A stretch of DNA of 7,926 bases from DATJQF01 sp035505995. GTDB lineage: Bacteria > Bacteroidota > Bacteroidia > Bacteroidales > FEN-979. The position numbers and the translations under genes were made by a program. Under the pieces are notes generated by a model. It searched no databases. It worked only from the letters and a program-made list of their open reading frames with translations, and was not told where the DNA came from. The stretch spans positions 1-7,926 of the forward strand of contig DATJQF010000056.1 in NCBI GenBank assembly GCA_035505995.1, given 5' to 3'. Of this stretch, positions 1 to 5,624 are shown piece by piece (the first letter of the stretch is position 1; every line of letters begins with the position of its first letter).

Positions 1-2
1 AC

Positions 3-608
3 CACCGAGAGACGGCTGTTCTTCCCCAGCACAATGAGGTTCCTCGAATGGAGGAACAGGTTCTCATTGGCCTGGATCACATTCACCATCTGGATCGGCT
101 TCGGGCTCCCGACGTTATCCGGGACATAGATAAAGATCCCGTCCTGTGCCAGGGCCGTGTTCAGCGCGGTAAATCCGTTATCGCCGATTTCGGCATATTT
201 CGAATAATGCTTTTCGATGATCTCCGGGTATCTTTTAAAGGCGGCCGCCAGGCTCCCCAGGATGATCCCGTTGCCCAGCTCCAGGAGCGGGACGTCTTTG
301 GATACGTACCATCCGTTAAGCTGACCGATGATCGCCGTGTCCAGGTGGGGGATGTTACAACGGAAAACCTTCTGGATATCGGTTTCCTGGCCGGGTTTAA
401 AAAAGTAATCATATCCCTTCCCGAAGCTCTCGGTCAGGCTGGTGTGGCGCCATTCTTCCAGCTTTGCATGCGGGAATCCCTGGTTCCGGAACGACTCGAT
501 GGCCCGGTCCCGTATGCCGGTGATCAGGCCGGTGTCGTTCAGGACAATCCCCTGACGGTTCTTCTCGAACAGTCCCAGCATCCGTTCCTTGGTGACAGGT
601 TCCTGCAT
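3..608 (-). CDS. sufD: Fe-S cluster assembly protein SufD, N-terminal part (runs off the left edge)
   Basis: This is the SufD subunit of the SUF scaffold complex SufBC2D, which assembles Fe-S clusters in the cytoplasm; in the family SufD partners SufB and is needed for iron acquisition. The frame is open from ATG 608 to the window edge, giving 202 codons without a stop, roughly half of a normal SufD. Visible marks are the SufD/SufB N-terminal motif EEWRHTSL at residues 51-58 and the start of the beta-helix core, FTALNTALAQDGIFIYVP, at 146-163. The start is well supported: sufC ends with TAA only 3 bases upstream, and an AAGGAG Shine-Dalgarno sequence within the end of sufC lies about 9 bases before the ATG, so the two genes are probably translationally coupled. 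The missing C-terminal half would carry the SufB interface. Family assignment is firm. Confidence 0.95.
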   Translation of the reverse strand, partial: MQEPVTKERMLGLFEKNRQGIVLNDTGLITGIRDRAIESFRNQGFPHAKLEEWRHTSLTESFGKGYDYFFKPGQETDIQKVFRCNIPHLDTAIIGQLNGWYVSKDVPLLELGNGIILGSLAAAFKRYPEIIEKHYSKYAEIGDNGFTALNTALAQDGIFIYVPDNVGSPKPIQMVNVIQANENLFLHSRNLIVLGKNSRLSV

Positions 609-611
609 GGC

Positions 612-1364
612 TTATTTCATCTCCTTCCTGATCCAGTCGTATCCTTTTTCTTCCAGCTCGACCGCCAGCTCTTTGCGGCCCGACTTCACGATCTTTCCTT
701 CAAAGAGCACGTGCACGAAATCCGGAATAATATATTCCAGCAACCGCTGGTAATGGGTGATGATGACAAAGGCGTTGTCTTTCCGCCGCAGCTTGTTCAC
801 CCCGTTGGCGACGATCCTCAGGGCGTCGATATCGAGTCCCGAATCGGTTTCGTCGAGGATGGCGAGCGTCGGCTCCAGGATGGCCATCTGGTAGATCTCG
901 TTCTTCTTTTTCTCCCCCCCGGAAAAACCTTCATTCACCGAGCGGTTGGTCAGCGACGAACGGATCTCCACGAGCTGTTTCTTTTCTTCCATCAGCTTCA
1001 GGAACTCCCCCGCGGGCAGGACATCCAGTCCCCGGTATTTACGGATCTCGTTGACGGCTGTCCGCATGAAGTTGGTGATGCTCACCCCCGGGATCTCCAC
1101 CGGGTACTGGAACCCGATGAACAACCCTTCGCGGGCGCGGTCCTCCACGGAGAGGGTCCGGATGTCCTTATCCTTGAACCGGATCTCTCCCTGTGTTATT
1201 TCAAAGACGTCCCTTCCGGCAATGACCGATGCCAGGGTGCTTTTCCCGGTCCCGTTCGGACCCATGATCGCATGCACTTCCCCCACCCCGACTTCCAGGT
1301 CGATCCCTTTCAGGATCTCGTTGCCGTTGATGCCGGCATGGAGGTTTTTTACAGATAATAGCAT
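612..1364 (-). CDS. sufC: Fe-S cluster assembly ATPase SufC
   Basis: SufC is the ABC-type ATPase of the SufBC2D scaffold. ATP binding dimerises it and opens the SufB-SufD interface for cluster assembly; it is soluble and not a transporter despite its ABC fold. The 250 aa length is normal for the family. All nucleotide-binding motifs are present in order: Walker A GPNGTGKST (residues 35-43), Q-loop Gln 86, signature FSGGEKKKNE (147-156; the KKKNE tail is typical of SufC), Walker B LAILDE (167-172) followed by the D-loop SGLD (175-178), and switch His 204 in ITHY. The ATG at 1364 follows a 56-base gap after sufB with only a weak GGTGAA ahead of it. sufD starts 3 bases after its stop. The order sufB-sufC-sufD on one strand indicates one operon. 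Confidence 0.98.
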   Translation of the reverse strand: MLLSVKNLHAGINGNEILKGIDLEVGVGEVHAIMGPNGTGKSTLASVIAGRDVFEITQGEIRFKDKDIRTLSVEDRAREGLFIGFQYPVEIPGVSITNFMRTAVNEIRKYRGLDVLPAGEFLKLMEEKKQLVEIRSSLTNRSVNEGFSGGEKKKNEIYQMAILEPTLAILDETDSGLDIDALRIVANGVNKLRRKDNAFVIITHYQRLLEYIIPDFVHVLFEGKIVKSGRKELAVELEEKGYDWIRKEMK

Positions 1365-1420
1365 TATTTCACCGTTATGATAGTACTGATTTCCAATTTG
1401 ATCTTATTGCCTAATTATTA

Positions 1421-2869
1421 TCATCCGACCGATCCTTCCAGGCTGATGGAAAGCAGCTTCTGTGCCTCCACCGCGAATTCCATCGGCAGCTTGTTCAGCA
1501 CTTCCTTCGCATAGCCGTTCACGATCAGGCCGATCGCACTTTCCGTGTCGATGCCCCGCTGCTGGCAGTAAAAAAGCTGATCCTCGGAGATCTTCGAAGT
1601 GGTGGCTTCATGTTCCACGATCGACGATTTATTCTCCACCTGGATATAGGGAAAGGTATGCGCCCCGCATTTGTCGCCCAGCAGCAGCGAATCGCACTGC
1701 GAATAATTTCTGGAATTGACGGCATTCTTCGTGATGCGGACCAGTCCGCGGTAGCTGTTGTTCCCGCGGCCGGCCGAGATCCCTTTCGAGATGATCGTGC
1801 TGCGGGTATTTTTCCCCAGGTGCTGCATCTTGGTGCCGGTATCGGCCTGCTGGTAATTGTTGGTGACTGCCACCGAATAGAATTCCCCGACCGAATGATC
1901 GCCGAGCAGGATGCAGCTCGGGTACTTCCAGGTGATGGCGGAACCGGTCTCCACCTGCGTCCAGGAGATCTTGGAATGGCTTCCCTTGCAGATCCCCCGC
2001 TTGGTCACGAAATTGTAGATCCCGCCTTCCCCTTTCTTGTTCCCGGGATACCAGTTCTGTACCGTGGCATATTTTACTTCGGCATCCTTCAGGGCTACGA
2101 TCTCGACAATGGCCGCATGCAGCTGGTTTTCATCGCGGCGCGGAGCCGTGCAGCCTTCCATATAGCTGACATAGCTGCCTTCCTCGGCCACGATGAGCGT
2201 GCGCTCGAACTGACCGGTGTTGGCGGAGTTGATCCTGAAATAGGTGGAAAGCTCCACCGGGCAGCGAACGCCTTTGGGAATATAGCAGAAGGACCCGTCG
2301 CTGAAGACCGCCGAGTTGAGGGCGCCGAAATAATTATCGGTATAGGGTACCACCGAGCCCATGTACTGTTTTACCAGGTCCGGATGATTCCGGACTGCTT
2401 CGCTGAAGGAGCAGAAGATGATCCCCAGCTTGGAAAGCGTATCGCTGAAGGTCGTTTTCACGGAAACGCTGTCCATCACGGCATCCACGGCAATGCCCGA
2501 TAATCTTTTCTGTTCTTCCAGGGAGATGCCGAGCTTATTGAAGGTGTCGAGCAGTTCGGGGTCCACTTCCTCCAGGCTTTCCGGGCTTCTCTTTTTCCTC
2601 GGGGCCGCATAATAGATGATATCCTGGAAATCGATCGGGGGGATCTTCAGGTTCGCCCATTTCGGCTCCTTCATGGTCAGCCAGTACCGGTAAGCCTTCA
2701 GCCTGAACTCCAGCAGGAATTCCGGCTCGTTCTTTTTGGCGGAGATAAAACGGATAATATCTTCATTCAGCCCTTTGGGGGCCATTTCCGTCTCGATATC
2801 GGTGACAAAACCGTATTTGTATTCGCCCTGGGTGACTTCGTCAAGTATTTTATTGGTTTCTGCTGCCAT
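1421..2869 (-). CDS. sufB: Fe-S cluster assembly scaffold protein SufB
   Basis: SufB is the central scaffold subunit of SufBC2D, on which the nascent Fe-S cluster is built from cysteine-desulfurase sulfur. The 482 aa product is full length (E. coli SufB is 495 aa) and ends in the family's SISLEGSVG. Key residues are intact: Cys 392 in QCDSLLLG corresponds to the E. coli cluster/persulfide residue Cys405, and His 420-Glu 421 in VEHEATTS correspond to E. coli His433-Glu434. Cys 240 in EGCTAP probably corresponds to E. coli Cys254, which takes sulfur from the donor. The block GSAITWKYPSC (309-319) and DTGTKM (343-348) are SufB hallmarks. It is the first gene of the operon; upstream lies a long non-coding AT-rich stretch with a near-match to the Bacteroidota -7 box and a short palindrome that could hold the operon's control. 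The ATG at 2869 is the only sensible start. Confidence 0.98.
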   Translation of the reverse strand: MAAETNKILDEVTQGEYKYGFVTDIETEMAPKGLNEDIIRFISAKKNEPEFLLEFRLKAYRYWLTMKEPKWANLKIPPIDFQDIIYYAAPRKKRSPESLEEVDPELLDTFNKLGISLEEQKRLSGIAVDAVMDSVSVKTTFSDTLSKLGIIFCSFSEAVRNHPDLVKQYMGSVVPYTDNYFGALNSAVFSDGSFCYIPKGVRCPVELSTYFRINSANTGQFERTLIVAEEGSYVSYMEGCTAPRRDENQLHAAIVEIVALKDAEVKYATVQNWYPGNKKGEGGIYNFVTKRGICKGSHSKISWTQVETGSAITWKYPSCILLGDHSVGEFYSVAVTNNYQQADTGTKMQHLGKNTRSTIISKGISAGRGNNSYRGLVRITKNAVNSRNYSQCDSLLLGDKCGAHTFPYIQVENKSSIVEHEATTSKISEDQLFYCQQRGIDTESAIGLIVNGYAKEVLNKLPMEFAVEAQKLLSISLEGSVG

Positions 2870-2895
2870 GCAAGAGTTAATTTAGATTTAATCCA

Positions 2896-2903
2896 CAAAC
2901 TAA
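2896..2903 (-). promoter_or_regulatory. Possible -7 promoter box for the suf operon
   Basis: On the minus strand this reads TTAGTTTG, one mismatch from the Bacteroidota sigma-factor -7 consensus TAnnTTTG, 26 bases ahead of the sufB ATG. I see no clear TTG-type -33 element at the expected 19-21 base distance, so this is a weak call resting mainly on position. Confidence 0.3.
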
Positions 2904-2946
2904 TCGTACTTCATTGATATACCTGACATTTTAACGCTGTAAAATT

Positions 2947-2959
2947 ACCAATAATTGGT
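2947..2959. promoter_or_regulatory. 13-bp perfect palindrome upstream of sufB
   Basis: The sequence ACCAAT-A-ATTGGT is a perfect inverted repeat with a single-base centre, lying 77 bases upstream of the sufB ATG in the only long non-coding leader of the operon. Such a site could be an operator for a dimeric regulator, since suf operons are commonly controlled by Fe-S or iron regulators such as Rrf2-family proteins. It is not a site I recognise, and a chance palindrome in AT-rich DNA is a real alternative. Confidence 0.25.
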
Positions 2960-3151
2960 GAAAGGATAAGAATATTCAACAAAATTTAACATTCAGGGTG
3001 CTACATTTTGGAGGTTAGGCGATTAATAAGAGGGTTAGGGAGCAGGAATGAGTTCTATTGAGGAAAGGAGTGGAACCATCCTATTGAAAATGAGTGCAAG
3101 GGAATTCAGGGAGTGGACCTGGGATATTTACTTACAAATAGTAAAGGCTGA

Positions 3152-3191
3152 GGTCATAAAAGGTAACTAAAGGTAATTATAGGTAATTGTA
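3152..3191. repeat. Left decamer repeat block, inverted relative to the right array
   Basis: Four consecutive 10-base units: GGTCATAAAA, GGTAACTAAA, GGTAATTATA, GGTAATTGTA. They are the reverse complement of the unit used downstream (TTTAGTTACC); the second unit is an exact reverse-complement copy. The block ends with TGGTAT (3192-3197), matched in reverse complement by ATACCA (3615-3620) at the inner edge of the right array. Together, 3152-3197 and 3615-3660 form an imperfect inverted repeat of 46 bases with 37 matching positions by my hand alignment. Confidence 0.85.
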
Positions 3192-3231
3192 TGGTATCAT
3201 TTGAAATCATAGGGGTATTTAAAATATTCAT

Positions 3232-3591
3232 ATGAAGGGAAAAAATTTAGAGGATCTGTTGATCTATAAGAAAGCCGTGGATATTTCCAGCAAGGCATGG
3301 GTTGTTTATAATCGTCTGCCAGCCTCCGTAAAGAACCGGACGGGTATCCAGTTTGTAAATTCTATCGATTCCATTGGCGCAAATATTGCCGAAGGCTTTG
3401 GAAGATTTCATTTCAGGGATTCAATAAGATTTTATTACATCGCCCGGGGTTCATTGTACGAATCGAAGCACTGGTTGTTATTGCTCTTGCACAGACAATT
3501 AATCGATGAGGATGCCTACCTTGATCTTATAGACTGTCTGGACAAAGAATGTATCTGGATCAATAGCTTTATCAAGGGTATAAAATATTGA
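3232..3591 (+). CDS. Free-standing four-helix-bundle protein (23S rRNA intervening-sequence / Avd-like family)
   Basis: This 119 aa protein belongs to the small four-helix-bundle family found in 23S rRNA intervening sequences (S23 / IVP), related to Avd, the accessory protein of diversity-generating retroelements. Family marks are the first-helix motif DLLIYKKAVDIS (residues 8-19), the core SIGANIAEGFGR (47-58) and RFYYIARGSLYE (66-77), then a leucine-rich third helix (82-91) and a final helix ending in INSFIKGIKY. Length is typical. Characterised relatives form pentameric barrels with a basic surface and bind nucleic acid or a reverse transcriptase; the function of free-standing copies is unknown. 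There is no rRNA, reverse transcriptase or variable repeat nearby, so it is neither an rRNA insertion nor part of a retroelement here. The ATG at 3232 is the natural start; no good ribosome-binding site is seen. It stands alone between inverted decamer repeats and is visibly more AT-rich than its neighbours. Confidence 0.9.
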   Translation: MKGKNLEDLLIYKKAVDISSKAWVVYNRLPASVKNRTGIQFVNSIDSIGANIAEGFGRFHFRDSIRFYYIARGSLYESKHWLLLLLHRQLIDEDAYLDLIDCLDKECIWINSFIKGIKY

Positions 3592-3620
3592 AATCGATCA
3601 CCGTCTCCCCCGGTATACCA

Positions 3621-3760
3621 TCTAGTTACCTCTAGTTACCTATAGTTACCTTTAGTTACCTTTAATTACCTTTAATTTCCTTTAGTTACCTTTAGTTACC
3701 TTTAGTTACCTTTTATTACCTTTAATTCCCTTTAATTCCATTTAATTCCACTTAATTCCC
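3621..3760. repeat. Right decamer tandem array, 14 units of 10 bp
   Basis: Fourteen contiguous 10-base units lie in perfect register with no insertion or deletion. The main form is TTTAGTTACC (exact at 3651, 3681, 3691 and 3701). Units nearest the gene vary at positions 2-3 (TCTAGTTACC twice, TATAGTTACC). Units farther out drift stepwise: TTTAATTACC, TTTAATTTCC, TTTTATTACC, then TTTAATTCCC, TTTAATTCCA twice and CTTAATTCCC. Beyond 3760 the pyrimidine-rich sequence loses the period. There are no unique spacers, so this is not a CRISPR array, and no frame gives a plausible protein. The period is close to one helical turn, which would put every unit on the same face of the DNA. Confidence 0.95.
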
Positions 3761-3839
3761 TTCCCTCCCAACAACTCCCCTTCCCTGCTTTTTTCCTTCA
3801 AAACATTAATAATATTCTCCCTATTTAATTCTCATTCAA

Positions 3840-3847
3840 TAAATTTG
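3840..3847 (+). promoter_or_regulatory. -7 promoter box for thiL
   Basis: TAAATTTG is an exact match to the Bacteroidota -7 consensus TAnnTTTG, 18 bases before the ATG at 3866. It would start transcription at roughly 3852-3855, giving a very short leader. No clear -33 TTG is seen at the expected distance. The final TTG of the box is also an in-frame alternative start codon of thiL, which it argues against. Confidence 0.5.
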
Positions 3848-3865
3848 CAAAGTCAACCCCGGCTC

Positions 3866-4918
3866 ATGTACTCTAAAAAAGATAAAAAACCCAAACTGAC
3901 CGATCTATCCGACCTCGGCGAATTCGGCCTGATCGACCGGCTGACCCAGAATTTTCCCATCCATCATCCCGGAACGCTGAAAGGGGTCGGCGATGATGCC
4001 GCGGTCATCGAGATCAAGGATAAACTGCTGCTTCTCACGACCGACCTGCTGATCGAAGGCATCCATTTCGATATGACCTATACCCCGCTGAAACATCTCG
4101 GGTATAAGGCAGCGGTAGTGAACTTTTCCGATATCGCCGCGATGAACGGGATCCCGAAACAGATGACCGTTTCCATTGCCGTTTCGAGCCGTTTTTCGGC
4201 GGAAGCCCTCGACGAGTTGTATTCGGGTTTCAGGCTGGCTTGCGAAAAATACAAAGTGGACCTGGTGGGCGGGGATACCAGCTCGAGCGTGACCGGACTG
4301 ATGATCTCGGTGACCGTGACCGGCGAGGCGGACCGCGAAGAGATCGTATACCGCAGCGGTGCCAGGGAAGGCAACCTGCTGTGTGTGACCGGCGACCTGG
4401 GAGGCGCTTATATCGGCCTGCTCCTGCTCAAGCGGGAGAAAGAAGTATTCAAGGCCGACCCCGATATGCAACCGGAACTCACCGGTTACGAATATGTCCT
4501 GGGAAGGCAGCTGAAGCCCGAAGCGCGGACCGATTTCCGGAATTTCCTCAAAGGGGTGAACATTTTGCCTACTGCGATGATCGACATTTCAGACGGGCTG
4601 GCTTCGGAGACGCTTCATCTCTGCAAACAGTCGGGGCTGGGCTGCCGGCTGTACGAGGATAAGATCCCTTTGGATCCCGAAACGCGGCGGATCGCCCTTC
4701 AGTTCAAGCTGGTCCCTGCGGTGTGCGCCCTGAGCGGCGGGGAAGATTATGAGCTGCTTTTCACGATCGGGCAGGGGGATTACGATAAGATCAAAAGCCT
4801 CCCCGGAATTTCCGTCATCGGACATATGACCGCAAAGGCGGAAGGAGAAATGCTGGTTGCCTCAGACGGAAAGCTGGTGGAGCTCACCGCGCAGGGCTGG
4901 GATGCCATGAGAAGGTAG
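3866..4918 (+). CDS. thiL: Thiamine-monophosphate kinase ThiL
   Basis: ThiL phosphorylates thiamine monophosphate with ATP to thiamine diphosphate, the last step of cofactor biosynthesis, in the cytoplasm. The 350 aa product is of normal length for the family with a small N-terminal extension. Motifs in order, counted from ATG 3866: GVGDDAAVI (40-48; Asp 43 and Asp 44 bind metal/ATP), TTDLLIEGIHFD (58-69), NFSDIAAMNG (86-95; the family SDIAAMG metal and substrate loop), GGDTSSS (135-141), TGDLGGAYIG (175-184), DISDGLASE (240-248) and SGGEDYELLFT (290-300). Together these cover the AIRS-type N- and C-terminal domains completely. A TTG at 3845 would add seven residues, but it lies inside a promoter box, so I take the ATG. 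No thiamine genes or TPP riboswitch lie next to it, and the gene is convergent with the hydrolase gene 10 bases beyond its stop. Confidence 0.97.
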   Translation: MYSKKDKKPKLTDLSDLGEFGLIDRLTQNFPIHHPGTLKGVGDDAAVIEIKDKLLLLTTDLLIEGIHFDMTYTPLKHLGYKAAVVNFSDIAAMNGIPKQMTVSIAVSSRFSAEALDELYSGFRLACEKYKVDLVGGDTSSSVTGLMISVTVTGEADREEIVYRSGAREGNLLCVTGDLGGAYIGLLLLKREKEVFKADPDMQPELTGYEYVLGRQLKPEARTDFRNFLKGVNILPTAMIDISDGLASETLHLCKQSGLGCRLYEDKIPLDPETRRIALQFKLVPAVCALSGGEDYELLFTIGQGDYDKIKSLPGISVIGHMTAKAEGEMLVASDGKLVELTAQGWDAMRR

Positions 4919-4928
4919 TCCTTCCCGG

Positions 4929-5528
4929 TCATTCCAGGTCATCCGCATTCACCACGATCCCGTAGTAACGCTGCAGGGAAGCCAGGGTGGAAGCATGCAC
5001 GTCGGCTGCTTTGATCACCCGGTCGCCCCATTTCAGATCCCGGGTGGCACAGGCATCCTGGACGACGATGCACCGGAATCCGTAATCGTAGGCGGCACGT
5101 GTGGTGGCTTCCACGCACATATGGGTCTGCATGCCGCAAATGACCAGCCTTTTCACCCCCAGGAATTTCAGGTAATCGAGCAGGTCGGTATTGTTAAAGC
5201 CGTTGGCCTCGGTCTTGGTGATGACTTTTTCCCCCTGCTTCGGGGCGACATTGGCATGGATCGGGCTGCCGCCGGCATGCTGGACATGAATGACCGGAAG
5301 CCGCTGGTCCCGGAACATTTTCAGCAGGGCGGCTGCCTTTTCGCTGGCTGCTTCCGGGTTCACCAGGGGAAGCTGTCCGCCGGGAAAATAAAAATCCTGA
5401 ATATCGACCAGGATCAAGGCGGTGGGAAGCGAATCGTTGCGGATCTTTATTTTACCCTGGCTGTATGAATTTCCGCTGATGAGGAAGGCGGCAACACATA
5501 CCATTCCGAAGATCAAATACTTTTTCAT
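4929..5528 (-). CDS. Exported isochorismatase-fold cysteine hydrolase
   Basis: This 199 aa protein has the isochorismatase-like cysteine hydrolase fold, a family that includes nicotinamidases, ureido- and N-carbamoyl hydrolases and many of unknown substrate. The catalytic triad is visible: Asp 42 in LILVDIQDFY, Lys 105 in VITKTEANGF, and nucleophile Cys 138 in GMQTHMCVEATTRAAYDYG, which also holds the family's cis-peptide region before the nucleophile. Unlike most members it starts with a good Sec signal peptide: Lys 2-Lys 3, a hydrophobic core at about residues 5-18, and a likely cut after SYS (residue 23) leaving Gln 24, as is common for exported proteins of Bacteroidota. That suggests a periplasmic or secreted enzyme. 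The substrate cannot be told; no metal-ligand Asp-x-His of nicotinamidases is obvious, so I do not call it PncA. It is a single gene, divergent from uvrC. Confidence 0.92.
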   Translation of the reverse strand: MKKYLIFGMVCVAAFLISGNSYSQGKIKIRNDSLPTALILVDIQDFYFPGGQLPLVNPEAASEKAAALLKMFRDQRLPVIHVQHAGGSPIHANVAPKQGEKVITKTEANGFNNTDLLDYLKFLGVKRLVICGMQTHMCVEATTRAAYDYGFRCIVVQDACATRDLKWGDRVIKAADVHASTLASLQRYYGIVVNADDLE

Positions 5529-5545
5529 GCGCTGCGGTTAAGGTG

Positions 5546-5553
5546 CAAATGTA
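5546..5553 (-). promoter_or_regulatory. -7 promoter box for the exported hydrolase gene
   Basis: On the minus strand this reads TACATTTG, an exact match to TAnnTTTG, 17 bases ahead of the ATG at 5528. A TTTG lies 9 bases further upstream, too close to serve as the -33 element, so only the -7 box is supported. Confidence 0.45.
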
Positions 5554-5588
5554 CCATTATTACAAACCCGGGGAAGAAGGGTTTTGAG

Positions 5589-5596
5589 TAATTTTG
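5589..5596 (+). promoter_or_regulatory. -7 promoter box for uvrC
   Basis: TAATTTTG matches TAnnTTTG exactly, 28 bases before the uvrC ATG at 5625. With the oppositely oriented box at 5546-5553 it makes a compact divergent promoter region of 96 bases between the two genes. I see no clear -33 partner. Confidence 0.45.
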
Positions 5597-5624
5597 TACT
5601 TTCCAGGATCGTTCAGAAAAACCC

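Larger units (their letters stand above)
2870..3151. other. AT-rich intergenic region between sufB and the repeat cassette
   Basis: No convincing gene lies here. The part next to sufB (2870-2960) holds the likely operon promoter and the palindrome. The part from about 3030 to 3150 is purine-rich on the plus strand and contains blocks (AGCAGG at 3041, AAGGGAATT at 3098-3106, AGTGGA at 3112-3117) that recur in reverse complement at the far end of the downstream repeat array. It may therefore be the decayed outer flank of the cassette rather than ordinary spacer. Confidence 0.5.
3152..3760. other. Putative single-gene cassette enclosed by inverted decamer arrays
   Basis: This is the unit formed by the left repeat block, the four-helix-bundle gene and the right repeat array. 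The gene sits centrally, with 34 bases between the left inner edge and its ATG and 23 bases between its stop and the right inner edge. The two flanks are complementary, so DNA single strands or a transcript spanning the unit could form a stem enclosing the whole gene. The region is visibly richer in A+T than sufB and thiL on either side. Proteins of this family were first known from intervening sequences in 23S rRNA that are bounded by pairing ends, so the architecture is suggestive. Mobility is inference: I see no convincing target-site duplication, no transposase, and only one copy in this window. Confidence 0.4.

Noticed and set aside
48..1358. Long plus-strand open frame of 436 codons
   Set aside because: It lies antisense across sufD and sufC, both firmly identified, and its translation shows no family features; it is a shadow created by the codon pattern of the real genes.
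3048..3170. A 40-codon plus-strand frame (ATG 3048 to TAA 3168-3170) just left of the repeats
   Set aside because: Its stop lies inside a decamer unit, it resembles no family I know, it has no ribosome-binding site, and the DNA under it partly matches the reverse complement of the non-coding right flank. Length is within chance.
3592..3620. Intrinsic terminator after the four-helix-bundle gene (C-rich run and GGTATACC palindrome)
   Set aside because: The palindrome has no loop and no following T-run of the usual kind; the ATACCA half is better explained as the inner edge of the inverted repeat.
3621..3760. CRISPR array
   Set aside because: Units are 10 bases, directly abutting, without unique spacers, and there are no cas genes in the window.
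3022..3811. ATTAATA at 3022-3028 and 3805-3811 as a target-site duplication around the cassette
   Set aside because: The 7 bases are pure AT in AT-rich DNA and contain the palindrome ATTAAT, so a chance match is likely; they also do not abut the clear repeat edges.
4240..4662. Plus-strand 140-codon frame within thiL
   Set aside because: It overlaps the thiL core in another frame, and its Arg-, Gly- and Pro-rich product has no recognisable motif.
4919..4928. Shared bidirectional terminator between thiL and the hydrolase gene
   Set aside because: Only 10 bases separate the convergent stops and I find no GC-rich hairpin followed by a T-run on either strand there.
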